From the NCBI GenBank assembly GCA_018894105.1, contig CM032128.1, positions 20,937,001 through 21,001,000 on the forward strand: DNA of 64,000 nucleotides. The letters run 5' to 3'. Source of the DNA: Jacaranda mimosifolia. Taxonomy: Eukaryota > Streptophyta > Magnoliopsida > Lamiales > Bignoniaceae. Numbering within the stretch: the stretch's first letter is position 1; each line of letters begins with the position of its first letter. Made by a program: the position numbers and the translations under genes. Under the pieces are notes generated by a model, which was not told where the DNA came from, ran no database searches, and was given only the letters and a program-made list of their open reading frames with translations. Of the stretch, positions 11,339 through 23,449 are shown in pieces.

Positions 11339-12560
11339 ATGGCATCAAACTTTGAGACAACTAACGTTGCGAATATCATGTCCAACATCATTTGCATTGG
11401 TGGTGGAGTTTGGACCACTCTAGTTGCTCCTGTCATTGTTCATGTACTTGTTATAGTAGGACAAGTTGAGAAGTCTGAAAAGTTCAACAGGCATGATTTA
11501 AAAAGGTGGCAATAAAAAATACTATTTTCCCTCACCACCTTTAACTTGGTAAGGTTCTGGTGTGAAGATTGCTTGGCATTAAGGGAAATTTCCTACATGT
11601 ACACTACGGTTGTTGTTGAGGCATGTTAACATGCGAATTTCTTATAAAAGAAATATATTCTTAACGGATTGGAAAATGCGCTTTATAAAATGTACAACCC
11701 AATTGATATAGTGAAGGAAATGCGGGAGTTGCTTGGGAAGAAGTATAATACAGAGAATGTCAGCATGAAGAAATTCATCGTTGGCAAGTTCCTTAAGTTT
11801 TCTATGGTTGACACTAAATCGGTCATGTCTCAAGTGAATGAATATTAAATGATCCTTTATGAATTGATAGCTAAAGGTATGGTGCTTGGAGCACTTCCAA
11901 GTGGCAGCTTTGATGGAAGAATTGCCCCATGGTTGGAAGGACTTCAAGAACTATCTCAAGCACAACTGCAAATAGATGAATTTTGAGGATCTCATTCTTG
12001 GGTTAAGGATAGAAGAAGACAATTACCATCCAAGAAAGAAATGGGTGACAATTATGAAGTCAAAACAAATATGGAGGAGCAAAGTCCATCAAATTAAAAA
12101 AGGAAAGAGAAATGCACCTAGTCATAAAGGCGAGAAAAGCAAGAAAAGTTTTGAAGAAGCTTGCTATGTTTATGGTGAATTAGGTACTGAGCCAAGAGCT
12201 ATTCACATTATTAATATGATGTGTCCTTGAATAAGAGAAAGATTGTCTATGCAAATGCACTATAGATGTAGATCACGTATTAGATGGAGTAGCATATTTG
12301 AATCTGTTTGCAATTGTTTTAGTGGTAAACTAATTAGTTGAAAATCCTAATCAATGGTGGGTGGACATGGAAGCCACTCGACATGTTTGCTTTGATCAAT
12401 CACCACCTATTAGAGTCTAGAGCACGAGTCGTTGTTATGGGGAGCTCCTCAAGCTCAAAGGTGCATGAAGTTGGCAAGGTAGTGTTGAAAATGATCTCCA
12501 AAAAATATTTGACTATCGACAACATGTCTCACGTGCCGGAGATTAGAAGCAACTTAATTT
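11339..12560 (+). pseudogene. Copia F gag and protease region, broken
   Basis: The reading frame opens at an ATG (11339) after an A-rich leader and gives a copia-type gag: a 'FNRHDLKRWQ' block about 150 bases in, equivalent to the family's 'F.G..FKRWQ.KM..YL'. It continues in pieces such as 'MSQVNEY', 'GALPSGSFDGRIAPWL' and 'DEF'. A block near 12350 (WWVDMEATRHVC after a frame change) matches the copia protease start 'W..D.GAT.H.C', with the active-site D-x-G box reading D-M-E. An open piece 12338-12562 ends in 'NMSHVPEIRSNLI', equivalent to 'NVL.VPEIRKNLI'. Many stops. Confidence 0.75.
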
Positions 12561-12562
12561 AG

Positions 12563-13740
12563 GCATGTATTAAGTATGACTTGATTTAGAATGATTAGTT
12601 TGACAAGTTGTACTTACTAAAAATGGAATGTCTATTGGTAATTGTTATTTGTGTGATGGTCTGTTTAAGATGAATGTAATGACCATTATACCAAAAAAAT
12701 GTACCAAGCATTGGTTCTGATAATAATATAAGTTCTTCCTACTTGCTTGAATCGCCTAATTTATAGAATCATAGATTAGGATATGTTAATTACAGGTCAA
12801 TTTCTAAACTTGTAAATTTTTCCTATACCAAAATTAAGCCTTGACTTGAAATCAAGATGTGAAATTTTCATTGATGAAAAAATGACTTAAGTTCCTTTTA
12901 AATCAATTCAAAGAAGCATTGAACCATGAGATTTAATTCACAATGGCATATGTGATTTAAAAATGATACAACTAGAGTGGAAATAAATATTTTATAACTT
13001 TCGTTAATGATTGCACAAGGTAATCATGTTTAATTACTTTCAAGTAAAGATGAGGCTTTAGATGTATTTAAACAATATAAAAATGAGGTTGAGAATCAAT
13101 TGAAAAAAGAATAAAAACTCTTCAAAGTGATAGAGATGGAAAATATATTTATCCATTTGAAGAATTTTGTGTGGAATATGGAATAATTCATAAAGTGACA
13201 ACTCCATAGACACCTCAATCAAATGGAATTGTATAATGCAAAAATTGCTCATTGAAAGAAATGATAAATGCATTGTTGATCAATGCTGGAGCACCTCAAA
13301 ACATGTGGGGAGAGGCTGTTTTGACTGCTAACCATTTAATTAATAAGTTATATCACAAGAAACTAGAAAAGACACCTCATGAAGCTTGAAAAGATCATCC
13401 ACCTTCCTACCAATATCTTCGAGTGTGATGGTATCTAGCTAAAGTAGGAGGTCACCTCCTAAAATGGTCAAGATAGAAACCAAAACAGTTGACAGAAACT
13501 TCATTGGATATGCACAACAAAGTGTGGTGTATAAGTTTCTTGTACATAAATCCAATATAGATGGCATTATGTCAATACTATTATTGAGTCAAGCAATGCA
13601 AGTTTCCTTGAAAATGTATTTTCTTGGAAAAAGGAAGAAGTGCAAACTTCAATTACGAGGCCTCGAGAAGTTCGAAAATTGGATAAAGAGGAAAATGAAC
13701 CTAAACATAGTAAGAGAGCTAGCCTAATTCGTTTAGACCC
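12563..13740 (+). pseudogene. Copia F integrase, broken
   Basis: Short readable blocks on the plus strand in shifting frames match a copia integrase: a 'ENQLKK' lysine-rich stretch near 13090, then the equivalents of 'E.CEENGIIHE...TPQSNGV' near 13160-13230, and 'NMWGEAV' near 13300-13320 followed by 'KTPHEA' (the family's 'KTPYE.WKG') near 13365. Integrase comes before RT in copia elements. An open piece 13464-13727 covers the C-terminal tail. Many stops and frame changes. Confidence 0.65.
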
Positions 13741-15154
13741 AATTTCTTAATTTATATGCTAGAGAGTGAACCATGAACGTTTGTTGAAGCAATGACAACA
13801 ACCTTCTTTATAGAAAAAGCTGTTAATAGGGAAATTAAGTCCATATTGAAAAACTACACTTAGCATTTAATGGATCTTCCTCCTGGAAATAAACCAACAG
13901 AATGTAAATAGATTTTCAAGAGAATAGACAAATATAAGGCGAGATTAATAGTTAAGGCAAAAAAAAGAGGCCTTGAATACTTTGATAGTACTCACCATGA
14001 CAAGAATAATGTCCATATGACTATTGATTGCATTTGCAGCCATCTGTAATCTTGAGATTCATAAAATGGATATTATTACAACATTTCCAAACGGTGATGT
14101 AGATGAGAAAATATATATGGAACAACTAAAATGGTTCATAGTTCCAGGACAAGAAAATGTGTGTAAATTGGTAAAGTCATTATATGGCATGTAGAATTTG
14201 ATCAAGTCATGTTGGATAATGGTTTTAAGATCAGTAAATATGGCCAATGTGTGTACATCAAAGGCACCCTTTCGAGTATAATCATAGGAATCATAAATGG
14301 CGTGATCAAAGAGATAAAAAAATTGCTAATTAGCAATTTTGATAGGAGGGATATGGGCGTAGCAGATGTAATAATTGGAATAAATATTATCAGAATATTT
14401 AATGGGCTAGCATTAACAGAACCTCATCACATTGAAAAAATTCTACAAAAATTCTAGAGTCTTGAGAACAACTTAATGAAAACTCCCATAGATATGAATC
14501 AATAGCTTGCCAAAAATAAGGGTGAAGCAAAGGCTTAATAAGAGTATGTGCGTATAATTGGGAGCCTTATCTATATCATAATTGCAAGAGACTCGATATA
14601 GCATATACTATTGGTAAGCTAAGTGGATTTACTAGAGTAATCTAGGTCAAGAACATTAACTTTAATTAAAGTCTTAAGGTATTTGAAACACATATTAAGT
14701 TATGTCTTGCATTACAAAAGATAATATGCAATGGAAGGATATAGTGAGATGAATTGGATATCAAACTCCAATGAAACCAAATCTACAAGAGGATATATGT
14801 TTACATTAAATGGAGGAGCTATCTCGTGGAAATCCTTGAAACAGACCTACATAACTAGGTTAATTGTGGAATTTAAGTTCATAACATTGGACAAGGTAGA
14901 TGAGGAAGCAAAATGGCTACACCATTTCTCATGATAATCAATCTGCAATTGGAAGGGCATAAAGAAGTATGTATAACAAGTATAGACACATACATCATGG
15001 ACATAATACCATGACACAATTTCTCTCTAATGGAGTTATTTCTATTGATTATGTGAGGTCAAAAGATGACACTACAGATCTACTAATCAAATGCTTTGAT
15101 AGAGAGCAAGTTGATAAGTCATCAAGGGAAATGGGACTTAAGCATATAAAATGA
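13741..15154 (+). pseudogene. Copia F reverse transcriptase and RNase H, broken
   Basis: The RT is recognisable from 'YKARLIVKAKKRGLEYFD' (about 13930-13985) through 'FDRRDMGVADVIIGINI' in the open piece 14209-14457 (family: 'F.MKDLGEAD.ILGI.I'). The active-site Y-V-D-D region near 14240-14290 is not readable. RNase H is seen in the piece 14731-14934 ('GYSEMNWISNSNETKSTRGYMFTLNGGAISWKS'), equivalent to 'GY.DA.W......STSGY.F.L.G.A.SW.S'. The last open piece 14969-15154 is the C-terminal tail. Confidence 0.8.
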
Positions 15155-15750
15155 CTGAGGCATCACAATGAGAGCCTTATCTATGTGACTGGAGATCCCA
15201 AGAAATAGCTTCAAATAGAAAACCAAGTTATTGTGGCTTGATTGTAAGCATTGTGGATGGACAGAGGCTAAAGCTTCCATCCTATTCCTATGAAAAGCGG
15301 ACAGTGTCGCCTACAAAAGGTTGAGGTTAATTATTACTTTTAATGGCTCTTATATCTTGAATCTTCAAGTGGGGGTGAATCTCTTAGTAAGAAGTGACCT
15401 ATGTGAATAGGGATCCGACCAATCCTATGAGAAATTTTAAGACTGAATTCTTAGAAAGTACTCATAAACCCCAAGAGTTGTTCAGGGACAAAATGAACAC
15501 AATAATGAGAACGTAAATTGATTATTGAGTGGTATCGTGTGAAGTTTTATTGACTTGGTGTACAAAAAAGCTGAACAGTTCATTGACATCGTGCTCATTA
15601 GCTGACAAATGCATCTGAGTCTTATTAGGGAAGATTCAAAGATAAAAGTTACCTCTTTTGATGCAATATAACTTAAGATGAAACTCTTTCATGTGCGTTA
15701 GCATTCATAGACATATATGATGAGATAATTTTCTAATTCATGTGGCGGAT
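15155..15750 (+). other. Copia F 3' untranslated region
   Basis: No coding sequence. It runs from the pol stop to a purine-rich tract (CATGTGGCGGATTG, about 15739-15752) that could be the polypurine tract priming plus-strand synthesis. Confidence 0.4.
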
Positions 15751-16560
15751 TGTGAAATTTCACCATATATATATGTATATGCCAAAATTAAATAATTGAA
15801 TTAGAAAATTGAGTTAAGTAAGAAATAATTACGGATATTATATTGGGTAGAATGAGTCTATCCCATATTGAAAAAAAGATGCAGTGTGTTGAACAAAATA
15901 ATTAAAATGCATTATTTAATTTGCCCTGCTAATTGACACAACTCTATAAGAAAAATTATCTCAAAAACTGGGGCTATAATTTTTGAGCTTTGAGCTCTTA
16001 ACTCTTTATTGGAACTGTGACTCTTAATTAAAGGAGTGTGCTACATGATTTTATCCTTTAGTTGTACCCTTAAAAAGAAAAAATAATGATTTTTAATAAA
16101 GAATCATGTCTTGTCAACAAAATTACATTACACAACTATAGTAGAAGCTCCAAGAACTCAACGAAAGACAAGAAACAGCATACAAGCATTTGAGCACCAC
16201 ACCACACGATTTCACGTTTCAGTACTCATTCATAATAGAGTTTCAATTAAGTCAGTTTAGTTCACCTTGTTGATTAATTAGAGTTCCGCCTTTGATCGAG
16301 GAGAGTTGTTGTATCTTAGGATGTTATTTGTCGGACACCTTCGAGTACTGTAGAGGAACAAATAAAGTCTTAGAAACACTATTGGAACAACATGGCCTCG
16401 ACTTAAAAGCTTCTATAATTGTATTTACTCTATTTCAAGTAGGAATTCTTACTTCTTTGTCATATTTAATACATTCTATTGTATTCTTTTCCTAGTACGT
16501 GATATCATTGAGAAGTTTTATTGTCTCCACATAATATATGTTCTTTATTTTATTACTTTA
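15751..16560 (+). repeat. Putative 3' LTR of copia F
   Basis: It starts TGTGAAATTTCACC directly after the purine tract, has a TA-rich stretch, and between about 16165 and 16420 aligns in order with 10400-10620. Divergence between the two LTRs is large. The right end is not resolved; sequence near 16500-16600 looks intergenic. Confidence 0.4.
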
Positions 16561-16802
16561 AATTTATGCTTCTCTTAATTATACATGGTTGATTATTTCA
16601 TCATAGTGGGACTCAAACTCATGGCAATTGCTAGAATATCGAAGCATGTCGCGGGAAAAAAAAACAAAAAAAACTAAACACTTAATTAGGCTGCTATTGT
16701 CTTTGAAACTAGCTAGCTAGAATGCCGAAGTATGTTTAAGAAAAACCTAAATAGTGAGTAGGTTATTGCCTCTGAAACAATGCTGAAGGAAAGTCGAAAA
16801 CA

Positions 16803-17262
16803 AAAATAAAAGTTTAAATTTAAAATTAACTTCTCATGCTACAGAAGTTAATTTATAATTTGTTTTCTTTAATTTGCTTTCTTTTTTTTATTATTATTTA
16901 TGGGTCTACATTTGTTAGAGTATTAGCATGCAACTATAATTTTTTTAATACGTACGCATCGTTAATGGAGTTAAGCTTAACAAAATAAAGGTCTAAATTT
17001 ATATTTAACTTCTCATGCTATAGAGCCAAGTTATAATTAATTAATTAATTTGTTTTAATACTCACCATTAATGGAGTTTGAGTTTTATACAAAATAAAGG
17101 CTTAAAGTTATATTTCATTTCATGCTATAGATAGTAAAGTCATAATTTGTTTTCTTTTGGTTTTTCTTATTATTTATGGGTCTAGAGCAAAGATCTACTT
17201 TTGTTGGAGTATTAATATGCAATTATAAGTTTTTTAATATGCATTAATTGTTAATGGAGTAC
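16803..17262. repeat. Local tandem duplication, three imperfect units
   Basis: Three head-to-tail imperfect copies (about 16803-16980, 16981-17095, 17096-17262) share phrases such as 'ttctcatgctatag', 'ataatttgttttctt', 'tatttatgggtcta', 'gttggagtattaatatgcaa' and 'gttaatggagt'. The middle copy lacks its central part. AT-rich, no coding potential; function unknown. Confidence 0.65.
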
Positions 17263-17719
17263 GTATTAGAATGCTGTATTTATGTATATGTTTTTCAGAA
17301 CATACTTATAAGTTTTTATGACAAAATAATATTAAAAAAAAAATAACGTACTGTACATATTTAATAGTGTCAAAATTTAAGAAAGGCCTTGCGCGCACCC
17401 GACTCTTCGTAATGTGCTTGATTACTGGCAACAATATTAAATTTTACTTTATGAATGTTATTGTGATGTTAGAGCAATTCTAAATTGAATTTTGACAAGA
17501 AAAAAGAACTAGATTATCTTTCAAGACAATTTGGAGAAATATATGAGAATTACTGAATAACTTTTGCATCATGTTGATAAAATAAAAGTTTAAAATGTCC
17601 GATACTATTATTTATAATATTTCTTGATAGTTAATTATTAACATGTAATGTTTAATGTTAATTTTCAATGGAATGTATAATATAAAATATTATCATAAGT
17701 AATTTTTATGTGCAGCATG
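17263..17719. other. AT-rich intergenic DNA
   Basis: No gene, RNA or element end recognised. Short A and T runs only. Confidence 0.5.
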
Positions 17720-17731
17720 GGCTCATACTAG

Positions 17732-18377
17732 CTAATGTTTGAAAAATCATACCGTTTATCGAATTGAAAAAGCTATTGGTTTACGGTTCACTGGTTCAAC
17801 TATTAATCATATCGTAATTAAACAGTGCTATCATAATTACTTAATACATATTTATATTTTATATATTATTTAAAGATTAATAAAATACCAAAAAATAAAA
17901 TATAACAAAGTCAAAACTTAATATGGTGCAAGCATGGAACAAGATACAAATAATTTGTTATCTTAAATAAACAAAAAACATAAAGAGCATAAATTATATT
18001 GTTCAAGTTCACAAATCACAACTTCAAAACTTCAATTTTGGGTCCTTTTTGTGGGTATTTTTGCATTTATGCTTTGTAACTTATATCTTTTTTTTTTTTT
18101 TTTTTTTTTTGTAGTTTGGATTTTAAGTAGAAAAAGAAGTGATTTTTTTAATTTTAGAAGGGAAAAGAATAAAAAAAAAAAAATCGATCCGATTCAAATA
18201 GATTGTGAGCAGTTTGATGATTTAAGCAATTTAATTGCCGGTTCGAACGATTTTCTTAAAATAGAATGATCTTTTAAGATTATTGATTTTTACTCAAAAT
18301 CAAATCAAATAATAGGGTGATCGATGGTTCAATCGGTCCGATTACCCGGTTCAGTCCATTCTTATTTTGTAAACAGT
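17732..18377. mobile_element. Non-autonomous Mutator-like element, second copy of the 1727-2445 family
   Basis: The ends are inverted and imperfect: CTAATGTTTGAAAAATCATACC on the left against ACTGTTTACAAAATAAGAATGG as reverse complement of the right, with 'ggttcactggttcaac' on the left and 'caatcggtccgattacccggttcag' on the right. The same motif style occurs in the 1727-2445 element. It is flanked by identical GGCTCATACTAG repeats (17720-17731 and 18378-18389), longer than a 9-bp duplication but consistent with one plus chance matches. Inside are a T24 run (about 18090-18110) and no transposase. Confidence 0.7.
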
Positions 18378-18389
18378 GGCTCATACTAG

Positions 18390-19511
18390 TAATAATGCGT
18401 TTAATGGACCTTAACAAATTGAAAACTACATTTGGAATTTGAAAAAGAAGAAAAGAAAAATTCAAGTCGAAATCAAAGATTTGAGTTCAATATCTTTGAT
18501 AAAACAATTGAAATAGCGTTCAAGTGAAAATTAATTTCTAACCGATATGGTTTTTAATTGAAAATATACTACGTACAATTAACAAATTATATTGACCAAC
18601 TCAATTCCATACTCTGCTTTATTTATTTAATTTGGGATCATCATAATCATTGAATCTTCCAAATGATCACACGAGTCTCACACTGCTACTTCTGAAATTT
18701 GATCATACGCTCCTCATGTTTCCACTATGTAATTAAGTATCTATATACATATTAAAAATTATCAATTAATTGCTGATCAATCATCATCTTACAAACTCAT
18801 GAGATTGGTGAAAAATAAATAGATAATTAATTTATTTTTGTGTTAATATATATATATATATATATCTTTTTGTTAACAAGTGTGAATAGCTGGTATAATA
18901 TAAAAAAATAAAATAAAATAAAATAAAATAAAATAAAACCGCGTTTACCGGCCAGGAGAAGTTAATTAATGCAAGTCAATCATATATATTGTTGAACAAG
19001 AACGTGAAAAGGTGGCCAACTATTTAGCCCACTGCCCACGGGTAATGTGTTGTGCTGTTGATCCCATGAAATATGAATAAGAACGTCGTTGAAATAATAA
19101 TTTTAATTTCTTTTTAAAGAAGCATAGCATGCACGTATATCATGATCTTTCATTTATATATTGCTTTTAATCAACGCGTCGGAATATTTTAGTTAGTATT
19201 TCATTTGAATTCGATCTAATTAATTTCAGTAAATTAAAGATTTTACAAAAATTATTCTTTTTAGTAACTTTGTTTTCTGGACTTGCATAAAATATTGATT
19301 ATTAGAATGTTTCAGATAAAATGCCGAGCATCTAGATCTATAGATTATGATAGAGTAAAAACACAATTCTAGCTTAAATGACCAAATATATTTATAAATT
19401 ACAGTATAGTCTTGTTCAAACATAATATTAATAATATACGTACCCTAATTGCCGAGCCGGACATCCTAATATAATATATGCGTACTACCTACCAATATAT
19501 GCACACACATA
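18390..19511. other. Intergenic DNA with microsatellites
   Basis: No gene recognised. It holds a TA run at 18847-18866 and an (AAAAT)n run at 18904-18938. Confidence 0.55.
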
Positions 19512-19988
19512 GGGGTGTAAACGAGTCGAGCTCGAGCTCGAGCTCGAGCCGGCTCATCAGAAAATTTTAAATTAAATAAAAATATTAAATTATTAATATA
19601 TCATAATTATTTAATAATAATTAATAAAATAATTAAAATTATTATTATAAATTAAATATATATGAAATTATAATAATTACTATAATGATTTAAATTATAA
19701 TATATTATAATTATTGATAAATTATTAAATTATTAATATATTATAATTATTTAATTATATATATAAATATTTAAAATTAGAAAAAGAAAGTAAATTATTA
19801 TATATATTAATTATTTAATTAATATATAAAAAATATTTAAAAATAGGAAAAAACTCATGAGCAACAACTAGAGATGAGCTCGAGCTAGACTCATGTTAAA
19901 GCTCGAGCTCGAAAAACTCGAGCTTGAGTCGAGCTATAATCGAGCCCACTCATGAGGCTCATGAGCCGGCTCGACTCATCTTACACCC
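19512..19988. mobile_element. hAT-like MITE with GAGCTC-rich ends
   Basis: About 477 bp. The left end reads GGGGTGTAAACGAGTCGAGC and the right end, reverse-complemented, GGGTGTAAGATGAGTCGAGC. Both arms carry repeated CGAGCT units (palindromic, 19532-19555 and 19870-19960) and flank a strongly AT-rich core (19560-19860). This layout matches a common plant hAT-like MITE type. A clean 8-bp target duplication was not resolved (ACACATA-like on both sides). Confidence 0.65.
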
Positions 19989-21784
19989 ATACACACTTAG
20001 CAATAATATGTACTAGCCGTTAGGTATATAATCAATTAGCACAGTGATATATATATATATTATTCTTGCACTTATATACGTAAAATCAATGGATCAATTA
20101 GCATTATGGTTTGAATCCTATTAAATGCTAAATGTGCGCGCCTATGTAGAAAAAATATTCTTACAATAACGTAAGTGCTTAAATTAAACAACTCAATTAT
20201 AAGCAAATCATTTACGATTCTATTTTAAATTTCCCAAAAAATAATTTTTTTTTTTCTGACACAAACTTAATTTGCACACCAATAAATCCACCACTAATCC
20301 CTACACCAAAAACATGTTTGAGACGTGTTGAAATTTTCCCAATACAAATCCTTTAATAGTTAAGCTAGTAAACATATTTTAATTGTTGGGGGAATATTAT
20401 TAATTAAATTTGCTCAAAATATTTAAATTAAATAACAAATATAACTGAAAGATAACAAATGCAAGTTGCATTAGAAAGGATAATGAAGGTACTTCTTTGT
20501 TGTTTATGCATTTTAGGCATGTGCTATAGTTGTGAGGGAATTGTGTATGAAGTAACACAACTGTTGGAAGTGTTAAATGTTATGATCGAACAAATATATT
20601 TTTTTGAAAAATAGTGAATTAAGATAAATATATTTGATTAGTAGTGTTTGTATAGACAATCATTTTTTTTTTCCCGTATAATCACAGACATTCGTTTTCT
20701 AATTCTTTTTATCGAACCTTATGATTGAATTTTTAACGACCCTCTTCAGGAAACTTCTTAAAAACCTATTAAACAACTTGTAAGTTAGCTCAATATTAAT
20801 TTTAATTTATTTTAAGTACTAAATCCACGTCCACACTACTTACATATATCCCTAGTAGTTTGTGGTTTGATTATGTAATCTGAAAGGTCGTAAAATAGCA
20901 TTCTTGCAGCACTTTTAGATAAAGAAACTGAATTTTATTATAGCTAGTCTTACTTCCAAAAATTAAACAAAATAAATAAATAAATAAATAAATAGACTTC
21001 TGATTTTTGAAATCCTTCAACTTTTCACATGCATGATACCTATATCAAATGATTATTGTTATCCTACTACACTGATATTTTAATATATGCCTAATTAGTA
21101 AATATTGTACGTAGGTTAATTAGAATAAGACTGGACGTTGACAAAAAAGAAGAAATAATAGAAATTATGGCCAACTATAGCATTACTTTTAATGCCTACC
21201 CCCAACAAGGAAAACTATACTTGTGAGGATTATAAAATGTAATTATCGGGCGGGCATGGATAACGTGGTACTAAAAACCCAAAATACCATATTTACCCCC
21301 TTTGTCCTTGTGGCAACGTATTTAATGCAATATTTAAACTGCATTGTCCTTTTGTAAACTGTACATGTAACTCGAGTTTCTTTAGATGACTAATTAGTTT
21401 CTTCTAAACTAGGTTAGGTTTGCAAATTGAATTGATGAGCTGAGCTGGCTTGTTTGCTGATTGATTGAGTTGATTTCAATGTAATTGAGAAACAGAAATA
21501 GAACTTCAGCTAATTTAATGTGTGTTCGAAAACTTGCAAGCTATTAATTACTTTTATAGACTTCTATCGTTGACTTTTTATATTTTAACCGAATTAATAG
21601 CAAAATTAGTACTAATATTGAGAATAAATAATTATAAGAATTATATTTCAATTTCATTTAAACATTATACTACAACATTATCTTGCCTTTTATAAATTAA
21701 CTTCAAATTTCATAGACTTAATTCTCAATCACCCTAAATTAATCGATCTTGAAAGTGATTATCTGATAATGAGTATTATCAACT
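19989..21784. other. AT-rich intergenic DNA
   Basis: No gene or element recognised. An (AAAT)n microsatellite lies at 20969-20993. TA-rich runs near 20050. Confidence 0.5.
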
Positions 21785-22012
21785 AAGTATCGTAAGTAAA
21801 TTGCTCCTAGTTGTTCAATCATTTGATAACTAGAGTCATTTTTAGATAAATGATCATTATGAGTCAGACTTAATAGAATTTCATCAATCCTTTTTTTGTC
21901 GTTGAGGAGAAAAACTGAGCCAAGAATTCTATCTTCATCATCAGTTGAATCATTTTTCGTAACCCAAGATTCTATTTTTTCATCAATCCAATCTCCATTC
22001 ACGTTTTTTCTT
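21785..22012 (-). pseudogene. ycf2: Nuclear copy of plastid ycf2 (fragment)
   Basis: Minus-strand reading gives [15 protein letters not shown], then an '[20 protein letters not shown]' block and [18 protein letters not shown], a stretch of the large plastid Ycf2 protein that I recognise. Ycf2 is a plastid-encoded membrane protein of over 2000 residues linked to protein import. Here only about 75 codons survive and the segment ends abruptly at about 21785. The phrase between 'DST' and 'KKRIDE' has diverged. Its location among nuclear transposons and its joining to ndhG make it a nuclear plastid insertion (NUPT), not a gene. Confidence 0.85.
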
Positions 22013-22238
22013 ATGAAATGATTAAAACATTTATAGCTCCTACAAAAATAAGGAGATGCGCAGCAGCTACAAATCACAAGTATGATGGAAAATAGAATAA
22101 AGATATATAAAAAAAGAAACCAACCCAAATGAAAAAGCTGAATAAATTGGATTTGAAAGTAATACTGCTGTCAGACTTTCTCTTATATGAGACTCGATCG
22201 TAAAAAGACTAAAAGATGGTCCAAGTAAATAAATCCAT
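22013..22238 (-). pseudogene. ndhG: Nuclear copy of plastid ndhG (5' part)
   Basis: Starting at an ATG at 22238 on the minus strand, the DNA matches the beginning of plastid ndhG (NAD(P)H dehydrogenase subunit 6). Recognisable blocks are the start, the segment around '[15 protein letters not shown]' (about 22160-22110) and, after a frame change, 'FVAAA' and 'VGAINVLII' (about 22070-22020). The encoded subunit sits in the thylakoid membrane complex for cyclic electron flow. Small indels and a stop break the frame. The coding copy ends at about 22013, where ycf2 sequence takes over without a spacer. Confidence 0.8.
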
Positions 22239-22891
22239 TTGATTTTATAGAACAAATAAATTAAAATATTTGATGCCTTTATTGACCTGATTTATCCTAA
22301 AAGTTAGGATACATCTTAATTGAATGAAATTTGAATATGAATAAGGGTGGTTTGCATTGTTGTAGGTACACATATTGGACTATTCTTATTCTGGAAAGCA
22401 ACATTGAAATTATATGTTTGGAAATAATTATTTGAATAAAAATTAATTTTTAATCAAAATGAAGCCATAATTCTTGCCACCCAACCATTCCTTGTATTGA
22501 CCAAGCAAAAAGTTCATTTCTTTAAATCTATTCAGATGGATAAAATAAAATTTGTGTTCCGACGAGATGGATGAGTGATTGATAGCCCCATAAGTAATTT
22601 TACATCTAATTTAAGTTTGAGGCACCTTAAAAATTTTAATTTAAAATTTTCAAAAATTAAAAAATGAAAAGAAAAAAAAAAAAAAAAAAAAAAAAACTCA
22701 ATCTCAAACCAAAATTTCCGTACCCGTTCCAAGTAAATCATCCATAGCTGATAACTCTTATCCAAGCAAAATTACACTGGCGGCAAAGGCTGAAATGGCC
22801 AAAGAAAGAAGAAATAAAAATAACTATCTCCAAAAATAGGACTGATTTAGTATCAAGATGATAAAGAAGTAAATGAAGATGAAGCAACCAA

Positions 22892-22922
<31 letters not shown>

Positions 22923-23245
22923 GGATGAAGTAAGCGCGCAAGAGCCTCACAACATGGCGGGATTGTCTCTTCTCATATTTTAGTTTATCCGGTCCGGACC
23001 CGGCGGCCAGTCCCTATCAACATTCATCTTAATTCTCCCTCACTTATTTATTAATTTTGGTATTACTCTTTTTTGTAATTTCTGAAAGAAAAGAAAAATA
23101 AATAAAAAGTAAAATAATAAAATATACGGAAACCTTGACTTACAAGTAGATTAGAACAGTTGTTTCCATGTGAACAGTCAAATTCAGATATTGTGTGTTG
23201 CCCGGCTTTTACCACCATCTCTTTCCCAGTTTGCCCTCTCTGTAA
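22239..23245. other. Upstream region of the NET4 gene
   Basis: No coding sequence. There are A runs at about 22673-22696 and 22888-22919 and a GC-rich patch (GGTCCGGACCCGGCGGCCAG, 22991-23010). The first part, next to ndhG, may still be plastid-derived spacer; I cannot tell. Confidence 0.5.
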
Positions 23246-23251
23246 ATTTAC

Positions 23252-23259
23252 TATATATT
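23252..23259 (+). promoter_or_regulatory. Candidate TATA box of the NET4 gene
   Basis: TATATATT lies about 1.77 kb upstream of the start codon, at the expected distance from the candidate first (untranslated) exon. Position only; not proven. Confidence 0.35.
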
Positions 23260-23282
23260 ACTATTATATAGACAGTCGACAG

Positions 23283-23449
23283 TGGCATGCATCTACCTAA
23301 AGGAAGGAAAACAAGGCACTTGGATACATATTTTCTGTCTCCACTGCCGGAGAATCAGAACTTTGTCTTTTTAATTTGAGGCTTTTTTGGTTTGTCTTTC
23401 TTGGGATTTTACATCTTCGCTGGAAAATATTCAAGAAACAGTGGAAAAG
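23283..23449 (+). other. Candidate 5' untranslated exon of NET4
   Basis: The segment begins about 30 bases after the TATA box and ends at GGAAAAG|GTGCGA, a plausible donor site, which would pair with the acceptor TTATTTCAG|G at 25009. A further untranslated exon is possible around 24011-24050 (TTCTTTAG|GAACC ... GATGAGG|GTGTG). If transcription starts near 23283, an ATG at 23287 opens a 30-codon upstream ORF ending at 23379. All of this is inferred from signals; transcripts would decide it. Confidence 0.35.

Noticed and set aside
21739..22128. 129-codon minus-strand ORF as a membrane-protein gene
   Set aside because: It is out-of-frame ndhG joined to in-frame ycf2; the N-terminal hydrophobic part is a frameshift product.
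16560..23245. tRNA or microRNA genes in the intergenic region
   Set aside because: I saw no tRNA A/B box pair or convincing hairpin by eye; a tRNAscan or small-RNA data set would be needed.
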